From Neoechinorhynchus agilis (taxonomy: Eukaryota; Acanthocephala): a stretch of 64,000 nt of DNA. Below the pieces are notes generated by a model. It was not told where the DNA came from and did no database searches. It saw nothing but the letters and a program-made list of their open reading frames with translations. Positions 10,956-22,034 of this stretch are shown here, in pieces. The position numbers were made by a program, and so were the translations under genes. The stretch is from the NCBI GenBank assembly GCA_051530055.1, contig CM121342.1, forward strand, positions 7,812,001 to 7,876,000, read 5' to 3'. The stretch's first letter is position 1. Each line of letters opens with the position of its first letter.

Positions 10956-11105
10956 GTCCTTGACTTTGGCGGCGTCTTCGATATTTAATACTAGGAGCTC
11001 ACACCCATTCTCGCAGTCTCCCCAATCAGCGTCTCAAAATCGCGCAGTAAAACGGAGGCTAAATATCGCATCAATCCTTCCCAGATTGTTCTTCGCAACG
11101 ATCTT
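10955..11105 (-). mobile_element. LINE C short fragment
   Basis: Reverse complement of part of the LINE C RT region: the run from TTGACTTTGGCGGCGTCTTC to CTCAAAATCGC matches 5275-5375 in reverse. It abuts the end of LINE B. Confidence 0.7.
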
Positions 11106-11107
11106 TC

Positions 11108-12880
11108 TCAGCCTGAACTTCTGCACTTATCCGCGCGGCGGATATTAACATTGAGTTTTGCATACATACATACATTGCATACAGGTCGTATATTGTCTAG
11201 ACATGTCGCTATTCTCCTGCCGAACATCAGCTCCGATGGTGTTTTGCCGGTGGTCTTATGAGGTGTCTTCCGATATGCTAGGAGAAGCTTCAGAATATCC
11301 TTATTTCGGTCATTAAGCGTCTTTATATACCTCTCCGCCAGTCCATTAGTTTTCGGATGATATGGCGTTGATCGTACTGCTTCGATTCCGTTCGTGACTT
11401 GAAAATTGGGGACCGTTATCGGAAACAATCGTTTCTGGGATACCAAACCTCACAAACATTTCGCGTAATCGATTGACAACGCTTTCTGTTGAGAAATTGG
11501 TGCCAAACCATATTTCGGGCCATTTCGTGTATGCATCTACTGCCACCAAATACCATTTTCCTTCGATTGGTCCTGCTATGTCCACATGCACTCGCTTGCA
11601 ACTTGTGGTATATCCCAATTAATCAATGGTACTTCACGTGCTTCAGGGCGTAATCGTTGACAATTTTCACACGTCTCTACTTTCCGGAGAATATCTCGAT
11701 CCAACTCAGGCTACCAACAATAATTGGCGTTTTCACCAGGGTGTCATTGATGCATCATTTCCAAGAAATGGCTTTGGAGTAACTCTGGAACCAACATTCT
11801 TTGATTATACATTGGTATGCCATCTTCTAGGCTAATCTCCTATCGTTTGTTGTAAATAGCTGCCTGTACTTCTGTGCATTGTTTTGGCTATCCTTCGTTC
11901 ACATAATGTTTCACTTTCGATTTCTATGCTCAAATCTAATCTCTTAGTTTTTTCCGTTTGAATGAGTTTTATCAATTTGATTTCAACAGCACTGATCATA
12001 TCGTTCGCTGTCTGATCAGGCATCCTAGAAAGCGTATCCGCTACTGTATTATCGGCTCCTGGAACATGATGAATCTCGTATTCGTATTGTCCCACGAAGA
12101 GTGCCCAGCGTACAATTCTATTATTTGTCAACTTCGGCAATTCTCTTTTTCTTCCAAAACTATACTCCAATGGCTTGTGATCAGTTTGTAACTGAAAACG
12201 GCGCACATACAAGTATCCGTGGAAATATTTCACTTCATATACTACTGCCAATGCTTCTTTTTCAATGGACGAATAATTCTGTTCTGCTGATTTCAATAAT
12301 CTCGACGCGAAAGCTATCGGAACTAGACCATAAGATGCGCGATGAAACAACGCCGCGCCGAGTCCTCTTTCGCTTGCATCGCAACTTAACGTTATTGGCA
12401 ATCGTTGATCGAATAGCATGAGTTCTTGACTATTTTTTAAAACTTCCTTAATATTTTTGAAAAATTGCTGGTGTTCGTCTGACCAATTCCATGTGCTCTT
12501 TGCTGAAGCCAACCAATAAAGACGGGAACAAATCGGTTATGGAAGTTCGCTAACCCGAGGAATGCTTTCAGTTCTTTTTGTTTCGCGGAATGGCCGCATT
12601 CGTGAGAGCTCTGGTCTTGTCATCGGTCACGCAGATTCTATTGTTCTTGAACTTATAACCAAGATAATTCACTTCGTTTTTCATAAATGAACATTTCTTC
12701 GGTGATATTTTTAGATTGACATCACGAAGACGTTCAAACACTTGCTCTAATATTCTCCAATGTGTAGCCATGTTTTCGGTTCCTACGATAATGTCGTCCA
12801 AATATGCACATACTCCAGATATTCCTTTGAACATATTATCGACATAATTCTGAAAGATGGCTGGCGCCGCGGTGTTTCCA
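11108..12880 (-). mobile_element. Ty3/gypsy pol fossil (RT, RNase H, integrase)
   Basis: Reading on the minus strand the order is RT (CAYLDDIIVG with downstream NLKISPKKCSF and YLGYKF), RNase H (LSCDASERGLGAALFHR, TDHKPLEYSFG, HHVPGADNTVADTLSRM) and integrase (HVDIAGPIEGKWYLVAVDAY, IVSDNGPQFSS, STPYHPKTNGLAERY). This RT-RNase H-integrase order is that of Ty3/gypsy. No LTR was identified and gag and protease are absent here. It is broken, with about four interruptions, and its neighbours are LINE fragments, so it is an old, partial copy. Confidence 0.85.
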
Positions 12881-14595
12881 AGAGCGCTTGTAAGGTTGAC
12901 CCGAAATGATTGGTCATTATGGAAAAACGAGCGAATTTATAGGGAGGTGCGAGGTCGAGGAAGGATGAAACGAATCAGGATTACGAGTGTTGTGCGAATC
13001 GTTTTGATTGTTTTATGAAAATAGCATCAAGGCATTCGATGAGAGGGGGAACGTCAGTTGTGCAAATTTTAGATGCTCTTTTATGAAACATTTCAAGTCG
13101 ACGGATTTGAGATTTGGAAAGGTTGCAAAAGACGGGGGAGCGTAAAATAAAGTTGAAGTAAAATTTGGAGAGATCGGGTGAAGGGATTACTAATTGTCGG
13201 AGGCGTGAAATTGGAGACCCAGAATTCTTAGGGAGGTGACTCGTAGGATGTCATTTAGAATCTCGGGGGAAGATGTAGGGTTGTGGGAGATTGAAGGGAT
13301 CATTTCGAAATATTTAGAGAAATTAAGGTAGAGTTTGTGATTGGTGCAGAAATCTTTTATGCGTTTGATTTCGTTAGAAGTTAAAGAAAGAGAGAGGTGG
13401 GTGGTGATTGAGTGATGAGGGTGACATCGTCGCCGTATAAGAAGAGTTCAAAGTGAGAGGAGAGATGTTTGAAGTTGTTTAGGAAAATATTAAAACGAAG
13501 TGGTGACAGCAAGTTGAGATACGCCTTTGGTGAGGGATACAGTGATCGAGGAGGTAGATCGGCAGTGAATGTATTGTTTGCGATTGTGAATGTAAGATTC
13601 GAGCCAGCGGATCGGCCACAAGTTGAGACCAAAATCGGAGCAAGCCCGGATAAGGAGTGAATGGTTAACGGAGTCGAATGCTTTCGCTAAGCCCAGTTGA
13701 ATGAGACGAGTGACATGAAATCGATTATTGTCAAGGTTACGTAGGAGCGTGATATAAATGCAGAGTAGGGCATCTTTTGCCGAAAATCTGGATCGGAAGC
13801 CGAATTGTAGCGGCGATAACTTGTTAAAGATAAAATCCATGCGTATGTGGAAGTGGGGAAAATTATATACCCAAAAATCACTTTAATTGAAATATTTCGT
13901 CCAATTACGCTGGACGTCTTGAGTCAATTATCTGAAAAGGAATTCGGCAACCTCATTGTCTCATCAGGAAGTATCCTCAACTTTAGGGGAAGAAACAGGA
14001 CACGAACTCCGATGTTTTTTCCCACTCTTTGACTACGGGCCAAAAGATCGATATTAACGACGCATATTTGTTGGTACGCAATGACCATAAGGTTGAACGT
14101 GTTATTATCGAGGCCATGTTCATTCAGGGAACTAATACTTTCGAGGGAAACAAGATAGATTATTGCCTAAAGTTGAGGATACCTCCGGATAAGACATTGA
14201 GGTTGCCAAATTAATTTTTAAATAATTGACTGAAGAAGTCCGGTGTGATTGGACGAAATATTTCAATTAAAGTCATTCTTGGGTATATAATTTTTCCCAC
14301 GCGATAACTTGTCTTTGAGAAGTGAAGGAAGGCGAGAACATTTTTCGATGATTTTTGAAAGAGTGAGCAGAATGGAAATTGGACGGAATGATTCGGCCAA
14401 AATAGGATGCCCATTTTTCGGAAGAAGGATAACTTTAGCAGTTTTGAGCCCTGAGGGGGAGATGTCATATAAAAAGCTGAGGTTTATAATGATGGTGAGA
14501 GGGCCTATCAGTTCGGGGATGATGTAGTGAAGGGACCAGTTTGGGATTTCGGATTGAGAGGACGAATTTCAAAGTAATTTCTTGAGATATTGGAG
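12881..14595 (-). mobile_element. LINE D copy, reverse transcriptase, with a nested element
   Basis: The minus strand encodes RT pieces in several frames: FGFRSRFSAKDALLCIY, LGLAKAFDSVNHSLLI, IHNRKQYIHCRSTSSI, FLYGDDVTLIT, and the post-RT region near LRILGLQF. The order and sequence match the plus-strand copy at 30.6-33.5 kb and the minus copy at 46.3-48.5 kb. The 3' end begins at GAGCGCTTGTAAGG (12881), the same point as in the other copies. A separate inverted-repeat element interrupts it at 13825-14301. Jockey/CR1-like LINE; dead. Confidence 0.8.
13825..14301. mobile_element. Inverted-repeat element nested in LINE D
   Basis: The LINE D sequence is split here, with GCGATAACTTGT present on both sides (13813-13824 and 14302-14313), a 12-base direct repeat that looks like a target duplication. 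Inside, about 70-80 bases from 13855 (GGAAAATTATATACCCAA, then CTTTAATTGAAATATTTCGT) return inverted at 14215-14301. The interior (14029-14214) carries a 61-residue frame with ERVIIEAMFI and NTFEGNKID, faintly like the end of a GIY-YIG domain of Penelope-like elements; that resemblance is weak. Confidence 0.65.
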
Positions 14596-14729
14596 GACTT
14601 GACTCTTCTGAATACATTTCTTTTATCTCTGCTCCTTCCGGCCAATCATCTGAAGGTCTAATTTCTGTATTCAACACATCGCGCAATCCATCTCTAATAT
14701 CTACATTCATTTCGAATGAACTGTCCTAT
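14596..14729. other. Short unassigned stretch
   Basis: Between the end of LINE D and the start of a LINE A copy. The minus strand is open (RPSDDWPEGAEIKEMY) but no family was recognised. Confidence 0.3.
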
Positions 14730-16560
14730 TCTCTATTTAAATTTTTCTTCAATCGCCGGCATTTCACTGTTGCCAATCTGTACATACAACCCGGTTTCAT
14801 TCATCGTCCAGCCATTAAGAATATTGTGAAATGGCTTCCCAAACCAACATTGATTTTATTGCTGGCAATTTCAATGACCCTTCGACGAAATGAACCAATA
14901 TGAGCTTTCTTCATCTCTTACATCGTCTTAGCATAATATACCGAAAAACGCCCATTCATTCTTAGACCTTATTATGCATAGAAAATATTTAAAATTTTTA
15001 CTTCAAATAGAGCGACAGGTGTATTTCTTTAACCTAGCTGGCCACGATGCTTTAATATGGTCCATCGGAAGTAACAGTACTTTAAGGAGAGTTATACACT
15101 TGTCCCCTCTAAACATTGCTCTGTTCAGATCAGTTAACCAATTACTTCTATCGCGGAATTATTTAACCAATAATTTGAATTATGCCCTTCCTCAAATTAG
15201 TTGTTTCATCAATAATACAGCTAAGCTGTTTCTCTACCAAGCACAGAGGGTTTTCTAGACCTTATAAAAGTAGACCATTTCGTTTTATTAGGCGTCAACT
15301 GTATCAAGCAAAATAATACGGAAACGATCTTCTTATAAAAGTGCTTTCTAGGCTATATTGGGCAGCTCGCTGTAGACAACAAATGGCGTTCGACGGCGCT
15401 TTTTTGAATCTTTAAACCCTTTCTCTTCGAAGTGGTGGAATATGATTTTGAAGAAAAAATTTATCAATTGGAAATCGAAGCTTTCCTCTTGGCTAAAAAC
15501 CTCCACTTTGGACCAGATACTAACTTCTATCTTTGTTTTTAGGCACCCAAACGACCTTCGCCCGATCTCCCTGTAGAATCTACGAACGGGATCAAGCGCA
15601 TAAACTCAATCTTTTTGTCACGGAGCACAATTAATCTGTCCGTTCAGCGTTGGTAGCGATGCTCCATGCCGTGTTCCTCATAGCCTAATTGCCAGGATTC
15701 ACACTACGCTTTTCTCGAAATCCTTTTATTACGACGACGATGATGTCGCCAAGACCTTATTTTACCCTGTTAACGGAGTTCCGCAAGGATCGCCGTTCTC
15801 TCCTACTCTATTCCTTCTAGCATTTCAATACACGGTACAAAACATTCCTTTTAATGCTAGCTTTTGTGATAAAATCTCTGAGCAAATACGATGAAACTCT
15901 CAATCGAACAGTCCATGGAGTAGGTTGTTTTTGGCGTACAAATTAAAATGATTTTATTTTTAAAATCCGATATTTCGGCACAATCTTGTGCTTTATCAAG
16001 GTTGTAAGTTTTAAATATTTGAAGCAACCTTGATAAAGGCACACAATTGTGCCGAAATATCGCATATAAAAAATTAAATCATTTTAATTTCTACGCCAGA
16101 AAACAACCAATATGAACTATTCAATCTTCAAACAATCCATGGAGTATCTAAACACTTTACTGCCTCACATGAACCTTTGTTTTAATTTAGCAAAAACAAA
16201 ATGTATCATCCGGCTCAATGCGTATACGCAGAGATCTTAAAATATTCCTTTCTAAACTTTTATCCAACAACTCTCAGTCCTTACTGATTAATTCTTTTAT
16301 ACACTACAATTCACGTATCCTCGGGCACACGATTACAATGAATTTATCCCCTAGGACAGGCATTTCCAAAATGTATAAATTGAGGCTGAGTTCTCTGGAA
16401 GCCTGGTTTTTTATTCTAGAGATCGCCTTCCCGAACACAAGCAAGTATTTATCCAAGCGTTTTTCAATCAAATTAATTCGTTGCCACAAGCTTGGGCTCG
16501 ATTTCTGAAAGATTTTTGCCTGCAACGGTGCGATCGATGGACATCTAACATACAAATCTG
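14730..16560 (+). mobile_element. LINE A old copy, endonuclease and RT remnants
   Basis: Starts inside the endonuclease domain (FTVANLYIQPGFIHRPAIK), goes on through HDALIWSIG, LSPLNIALFRSVNQLL and, near 15700-15850, the RT motif block YYDDDDVAKTLFYPVNGVP plus QGSPFSPTLFLLAF. The post-palm helix is interrupted at 15923-16130 by a foldback element and resumes with YLNTLLPHMNLCFNLAKTK. The 3' end near 16530-16580 (ATCTGATAAAGACACCTGAT) is also seen in the fragment at 39.6 kb. Many stops and frameshifts; clearly older than the copy that follows it. Confidence 0.8.
15923..16130. mobile_element. Foldback MITE type 2, in LINE A
   Basis: A near-palindromic element: GGTTGTTTTTTGGCGT at the left pairs with ACGCCAGAAAACAACC at the right, and CCGATATTTCGGCACAATC pairs with GATTGTGCCGAAATATCG-like sequence in the middle. 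It splits the LINE A reading frame. TCCATGGAGTA stands on both sides (15912-15922 and 16137-16147). Related copies are at 43865-44074 and 56575-56950. Confidence 0.8.
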
Positions 16561-16718
16561 ATAAAGACACCTGATTGCGAACCGTTTCATGCGCAATTTT
16601 CGTTGTAACGAAAAAAGCGTTGTTTCTGGTGATTTCCTTTCGAGACCTCCCGATCATCCTGATGATCGTGCAGGTTTGGATGTCGGTGGTTCGCTAAGCT
16701 GTAACAACTTGCGAATTC

Positions 16719-17590
16719 CAATGTCCTTGGAGAAGCGAGAGCAGTTGCGCTCTGATCTCGAGCATCAATCTCAAGTCCTGGTAAACAATTCCCAGTTGAC
16801 ATCGACAAAGCAACAATTTCCAAAATACTCTACCGACAAAAGGACGGCCTTTCATAGCCATTTTTAAATCCAAACCTATCCTACCCAAACAAATCATGTA
16901 CGACCAAGCAGTAAGTCCGTGGACTCGGACCTTCAAGAACGATGGTATTAAAAGGATCGATCACATGACATATTACGCCGGCACCCTACGAATCTACCTG
17001 ACTTCACACAATTGGTTGGATCACTTTGTCAAGTTTTCGAAATCTAACCTCCCTAAAGAAGTCTACGATATTACGTCCAGTTCTCAAAAAGTTCAATTTC
17101 TGGTTAAAGGTGTTGAACCTTCTCTCAGCAAACAAGAACGGAACGAGTTCGAACAAACTTTTGGATGCAATATAAAGTTCTAAACTCAAGAAGGACGGGC
17201 CAACCTATTCCTATTGCCATGGTAGAAGGACAATGGAATGTGCGTGATGACTTATGTTCTCAACAATTTTGCTCCTTCAACTGCTTCGAAATTAACTTCG
17301 TGATGAAATAAAACTATGAGCAAGATGATTTCATCTTTCCGCAATGCAATATCTGTCAGCATTGGGGCCATTGGTGCCAACGCTGCCCCAATCCTTCTCA
17401 CAAAAAATGTTGTCACTGTGGGGATTCCTCTCACAGTTCGGATCAATGTACCAGTTCAAATAAACATTGCCCAAATTGTCAAGGACAGCATTCGCCTTTT
17501 TACAAAGGATGCCCAGAATTCAAAAATTACTGGGCCTGGGCTCAGAATTCTCTTATTAACGCCGTGGAAAAAGCTCATTACTACAACTAA
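16719..17590 (+). pseudogene. LINE A ORF1 (gag-like, zinc knuckles), broken
   Basis: The 5' part (around MSLEKREQLRSDLEHQSQ at 16721) and the middle (16896-17183, with LTSHNWLDHFVKFSKSNLP) are RNA-binding-protein-like but in different frames. At 17325-17590 one frame encodes three knuckles: CNICQHWGHWCQRC, CCHCGDSSHSSDQC and CPNCQGQHSPFYKGC. The first two fit Cx2Cx4Hx4C; the third has altered spacing. This set is typical of ORF1 proteins of Jockey- and I-type LINEs, which package the element RNA. At least two frameshifts separate the parts. Another open frame over the same bases (17316-18086, 256 residues) reads through the knuckles out of frame; only its downstream half could be ORF1-like. 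Confidence 0.75.
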
Positions 17591-18063
17591 GCAAGTAGCG
17601 CCTAAACTCAATTCATTGCTTCCAACACCCTCCTTTCGACAAGACGCCAACTCTAACTTCTCAGGATTTTCCGGTAAAGTGCCCTCTACTCACGTGGTAA
17701 CCATGGAGCTGCTAGAGAGCAAATTAGATGAAGCTTATAACAAGATTCTAATGATTATGCAAGCTCGTTTTACGGAGGCAATGTTGGCTTTTGAAACAAA
17801 GATGAGCGTCTTAATTGATAAGTTAATGAACATTCCGACTATTTTTTCCCCGTGTTTACCAGAACAAAGCTCTACAACACTCAAAAGAGCGAATGTGTCT
17901 GGAGGGGTTGCACGAGCAGCCAAAAAGCCGAATGGTGGCTCTCGCTCACAGCACGAGGATGATGTTGTGATGGATGAAGATCAATCAACTTCTGAATTCG
18001 TTGCAAGAATAATTGAAACCCAATCCAGGCTGATCGACAACGGAACAGCCAATTTGATTTCAA

Positions 18064-20195
18064 ATGCCAATGCGAAGAAACTTTGACTCGATGGCTCAGG
18101 AGAAGCTAGGCAATGTTAAGGTGTTGCAGTGGAACTGTGGGGGTGCGACCAACCTTTTTAAGCTCACTCGATATTTACCAGGAATATCCATAGCTCTCTT
18201 TCAAGAGTCAAAAAGCGTTTTTAATTTAGAGCAACTATATGTTCATCTACCCCTTTTAAAGTCTTCGGTTTTTACATCTTTCGTTCATCCTCCCTATGGA
18301 CTTGCCACACAAAGCCTAATTTCCATTTTTCAATCTTCCCTTGTTTCCTCACTGATCATGTCCTATTCCTCTGAGGAATTGTCTTACAGTATTTTTAAAA
18401 TACTTTTCAAAAAGAACTATCTCTCTTTTGCGAATATTTACATAAGACCAGGTCTCATTCATCGTTCGCATGTAAAAGACAAAATCAAATGGCTCCTAGG
18501 GGCTAACATCGATCTCATTGTGGGAGATTTTAATGATCCATCCTTGAAATGGTCTCGGGCCATTGTTAACGCTGTCAATCTTTCCCATTCTCTTATCATG
18601 CCTAACAATCCTTCCTTTCACAATATTTCTACCAACAAACACTTCTTTTTAGATCTAGTAATATTGAAGAAAATTTTAAACCTTTCAATCGAATATGATC
18701 GCCAAGTCTCCAATTTTGTCCTCTTAGGACACGACATCTTGATTTGGTCCATTGGTCCCTTTGACAGGCTGCGCAAAGTGTATCACTTATCCCCTTTAAA
18801 TTTAGCGTTTTTTCGGCTAGTTTGCTAGAAAATTTTCTTACACCTAGGTTCTGATTGCAAATTGTCAGATATTTTACCTTTAGCAAACTCTTTAATTAAT
18901 AAAGCCGCTAATCCTTTCTTATGCCACACCGTTAAAACCTTCTCTCGCCCTTATGTGAGCCGATCACTTCGTTTTCTTGGACGCCAACTCTATGTAGCCC
19001 AACGCTCTGCGGATACCCTTCTATGCAAAACCCTATCAAGCCTTCTATGGGCTGCCCGTTGCCGACAGCGACAACGAGGGGATGCTGATTTTCTTGCTAC
19101 ACTCAAACCTTACTCTTCAAACTGGTGGCGTACCTTTTCTAATAAGGGTAAAGTACCTTGGAGATAAAAATTACGGCTTGGTGAAAATCCTCGACTTTGG
19201 AGGATATTCTTACTCAAACTTTTGACTTCCATTCCGCAGGCTCCTCGACCAACGTGCCGTCAATTTGTTTTCGTAAACTAATACGTAATCGTACTGATAT
19301 CTAATTAAATGACATTCTCCAAGTTTGGTCCACAAATCCGAAATTGGGCTCGGCTAACGGCTACCCCGGGACGAAAATTTTCACCTTGCTTCCAAGGGAC
19401 TGCATAATCCTCCTTGCAAAGGCTATGCTGTGCTGTTCGCCATACGCGTGGTGGGATATCAATGTTTCTAGACGCATTTTCTTGGTCAAAAATGGCGGGA
19501 AGGCTATTGTAGAACCAAAGGATGTTCGTCCAATATCACTTCAAAATCCTCTAGTTAGCATATATGAACGCGCCCATGCAAATAGGTTGAGATCTTTCAT
19601 TCATGAACATTATTGCATCTCTCCGAACTGTCATGGCTTTCTAAAAGGGAAATCAGTTCATTCTGCCCTTGCAGAGGTTTACTCCAATTTTTCCTGCTCT
19701 AACCATCCCACGAGACCCATTCTTGCCGTGAACATTTCTCAAGCTTTTGATAAGATTTCTTTTATTATTGAAATGCTTGAATTTTTCAGTCTACCTCACA
19801 ATTTAATTACACGTGCCCACAATATTTTATTTACAAAATCTTTTTACTACGAAGACGACGCCTCAATGACACTTTACTACCCGTCCAATGGTGTTCCGCA
19901 GGGGTCACCTCTGTCACCAATTCTTTTCCTTATGGCATCACAATACTTGATTCAGAATTTTAAAGTTCGGGCCTCGCTCACCTGCTACGCGGATGATTTT
20001 ACTTTTGTCATCTCCACCCACAAAGCAGCTAGAATGAAACTCCTGATTGAGCAATGTATTGATTTTCTTAACTCCTTTTTACCTAAAATGAACTTATCGT
20101 TGAATAAGTCGAAATGTTTATGCATTTTTAAAGTTCGCTCAAGCAAAATTAGGAAAGATTTAATCCTTTTTCAACAATTTAGTGAACAACCCTGA
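18064..20195 (+). pseudogene. LINE A ORF2 (endonuclease-reverse transcriptase), broken
   Basis: The first 254-residue frame (18064-18828) has the endonuclease signatures VLQWNCGG, LFQESKS and, near residue 160, VGDFNDPSLKW. After a break, 18862-19167 encodes a linker with LLWAARCRQRQRGDADF. The RT frame 19344-20195 shows DVRPISLQNPL, FLKGKSVHSALAEV, NISQAFDKISF (the motif A aspartate), NGVPQGSPLSPILF and CYADDFTFVIS (motif C). Function in life: nicking target DNA and reverse transcribing the element RNA onto it. Two or more breaks remove it from service. Confidence 0.8.
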
Positions 20196-20311
20196 CACCT
20201 CTTCTTCAGGTTTTACGAATACACCCCTTAAAATTAAAATATTGGGTCACACCTTTACTGCTTATCTCTCGCCTAGATTAGATTTGAATAAAATAAAAAA
20301 ATGCTCACTTT

Positions 20312-20648
20312 AGCATCGAAAAAGACGAAGCGCGCCGTTACTCTCGGGTTAAACGCTAATCAATGCCAAACTATTTACAAAAGCTGGAGCATTCCTGGCC
20401 TGGTCTTTTTCTCTCGAGGTCGCCCCCCGGAACAAAAGGCTTTACTCATCAAAATGTTCCGCGAAAACCTTAATACCCTGTCTTTCTCCTGGGATGGCAG
20501 AACGTTTTGATGAGTAAAGCCTTTTGTTCCGGGGGGGCGACCTCGAGAGAAAAAGACCAGGCCAGGAATGCTCCAGCTTTTGTAAATAGTTTGGCATTGA
20601 TTAGCGTTTAACCCGAGAGCAACGGCGCGCTTCGTCTTTTCCGATGTT
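20312..20648. repeat. Large inverted repeat at the LINE A 3' end
   Basis: About 147 bases (20312-20458) are repeated in reverse complement at 20501-20648 with very few differences, leaving a 42-base spacer. The left arm continues the LINE A ORF2 (ANQCQTIYKSWSIPG). The inverted arm is followed by the LINE's own tail. This is the type of 3' rearrangement expected from twin priming or template switching during LINE insertion. Confidence 0.85.
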
Positions 20649-20721
20649 ATGGTCTAGTTGAACGATACTGATTAGTTGTTTTGGTTTTTCCTCTCATACT
20701 GCCACATGGTGAATAAATCTG

Positions 20722-20746
20722 TATTATTATTATTATTATTATTATT
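20722..20746 (+). repeat. TAT/TTA triplet tail of LINE A
   Basis: About eight tandem triplets following AATAAATCTG. It marks the 3' end of the LINE; the duplicon flank begins right after it. Confidence 0.7.
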
Positions 20747-20747
20747 G

Positions 20748-21289
20748 CGATCCGCTACACTGAATAATCTTTTATTGTTGTTGAAAGTTACATAACATGG
20801 ATCCTATGGACGATTGACCGATCTGAACCTTTTTGTTCGCTTAGTCGGCTAAAGTGGACCACACGAAGCGTAGTCCGCCAAACATCAATGTTTTAAAAGC
20901 TGAACGGCATTTATAAAACTCATCACGTTTTCAAACTAGAAAATATTTATATCTCAGACTAAGACGCAGCGATGATGTTAGACCTATCCATAAAAAAAGA
21001 CACGAAACTCCCAGGAAAGCGCAGTCATAACGAAAGGCATGAAACTTCCTCCTGGGATTTTTTCTAAAATCGGATTACCGTGTGCTTCTGGACAGAACTC
21101 CCGCACAATATTCCCAACAAATGACATTTCATTTGAACTGGCGATGTCGTGATTGGCGTTTGATGTTCATTATCAATGGATCTTGATGATAAACCAGAAC
21201 CGCCGCAGCGTGAATTACGGAGTTCATGGACCCTGAGAACTCCTGTATTCGTCAGGACCAAAGCGTCGAATCGTACCAATATTCAATAC
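20748..21289. other. Duplicon flank shared with 39081-39612 (inverted)
   Basis: The run from CGATCCGCTACACTGAATAA through the ACTCCCAGGAAAGCGCAGTC region to AATCGTACC recurs in reverse complement to the right of copy 4, with very few changes. It contains a 71-residue minus-strand frame present in both copies (MVRFDALVLTNTGVL). No family was recognised. Copies 1 and 3 lack it, so it marks the copy 2/4 pair. Confidence 0.7.
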
Positions 21290-21780
21290 ATCGTGTTTGG
21301 AATTGTTTTCCATTTTAATTGCATTGTTCAGTCTCCCATTTCGTGATTTGCTTTTTCCGATGAATTCACCTTTATTTGGTATGGAGCTCCGAGAATTCTT
21401 CACTCTAAACTTTTCTTATATGCCGACAATGTCACAATCTTCACAAAATCACCCTAAACATCTAACGATGTCATCTACATCAAAGATTTCTGCACTAATC
21501 CAATACTCTACCTGAACTTCTATAAATGCTTCGATTTGATCTCCTCACTCTCCCGCATCCAACGAGCCACCTCCCTCAGAATTCTGGGTCTCCAATTAAA
21601 ATCAAATCTGAAATGAGACTACCACATTTCCTCGAAGGCCGAATTTGATCGGAATTCTTTTGACAAGTTAAGCTAGAAATCTAAAACGGAGAATCACGAT
21701 TAATGTCCTGCTGCCATTTGCACCCCAATGCTTAAGGAGATGACCGAGATGGTATCCGCGGGTTCTGGGTAGTGAAATGA
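21290..21780 (+). mobile_element. LINE D2 remnant in duplicon 2
   Basis: Nearly the same sequence as at 1260-1760: the LFLYADN palm block in mixed frames and the LRILGLQLKSNLK block. Decayed and non-coding. Confidence 0.7.
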
Positions 21781-21922
21781 CTGAGACTTGATGGGATATT
21801 TTATTTTAGCCTAATTTATAATGAACAAAAACCCTCGTCCATTGAAGAAGTTGCTTATGACAAAAAGCTTAATTAAAATTCTATAGACCCTTTCATTAGT
21901 AAGCAGGTAAGAAAAACTAATT

Positions 21923-21928
21923 TTTATT
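21923..21928 (-). promoter_or_regulatory. Poly(A) signal of acidic repeat gene copy 2
   Basis: AATAAA on the minus strand about 105 bases after the stop, in the same context as in the other copies. Confidence 0.6.
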
Positions 21929-22034
21929 GTTGTCAAAACTATTTTAAATTCCAACAGCTAATAAATCTAAAATCCCGGGTAATAATGTCTCGTCCATTTT
22001 AGTCGGATAAAATTTCTTCAATGTAATACCGAAT

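Larger units (their letters stand above)
16590..20746 (+). mobile_element. LINE A, near full length, Jockey/I-like
   Basis: Contains, in order, an ORF1 with three CCHC knuckles (to 17590), an ORF2 with apurinic-type endonuclease (18106-18560), a linker, an RT with YADD (19500-20110), a short rearranged 3' end and a 3' tail of AATAAATCTG followed by TAT/TTA triplets (20713-20746). This is the layout of Jockey/I-clade LINEs, which often end in a short tandem triplet instead of poly(A). ORF1 and ORF2 each have a few breaks, so the copy looks dead but fairly young compared with its neighbour at 14.7-16.6 kb. The last 340 bases form an inverted repeat. Confidence 0.85.

Noticed and set aside
17316-18086. 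256-residue frame overlapping the LINE A knuckles
   Set aside because: Its first part is the wrong frame for the CCHC knuckles, which read in another frame; only a shadow of ORF1 there.
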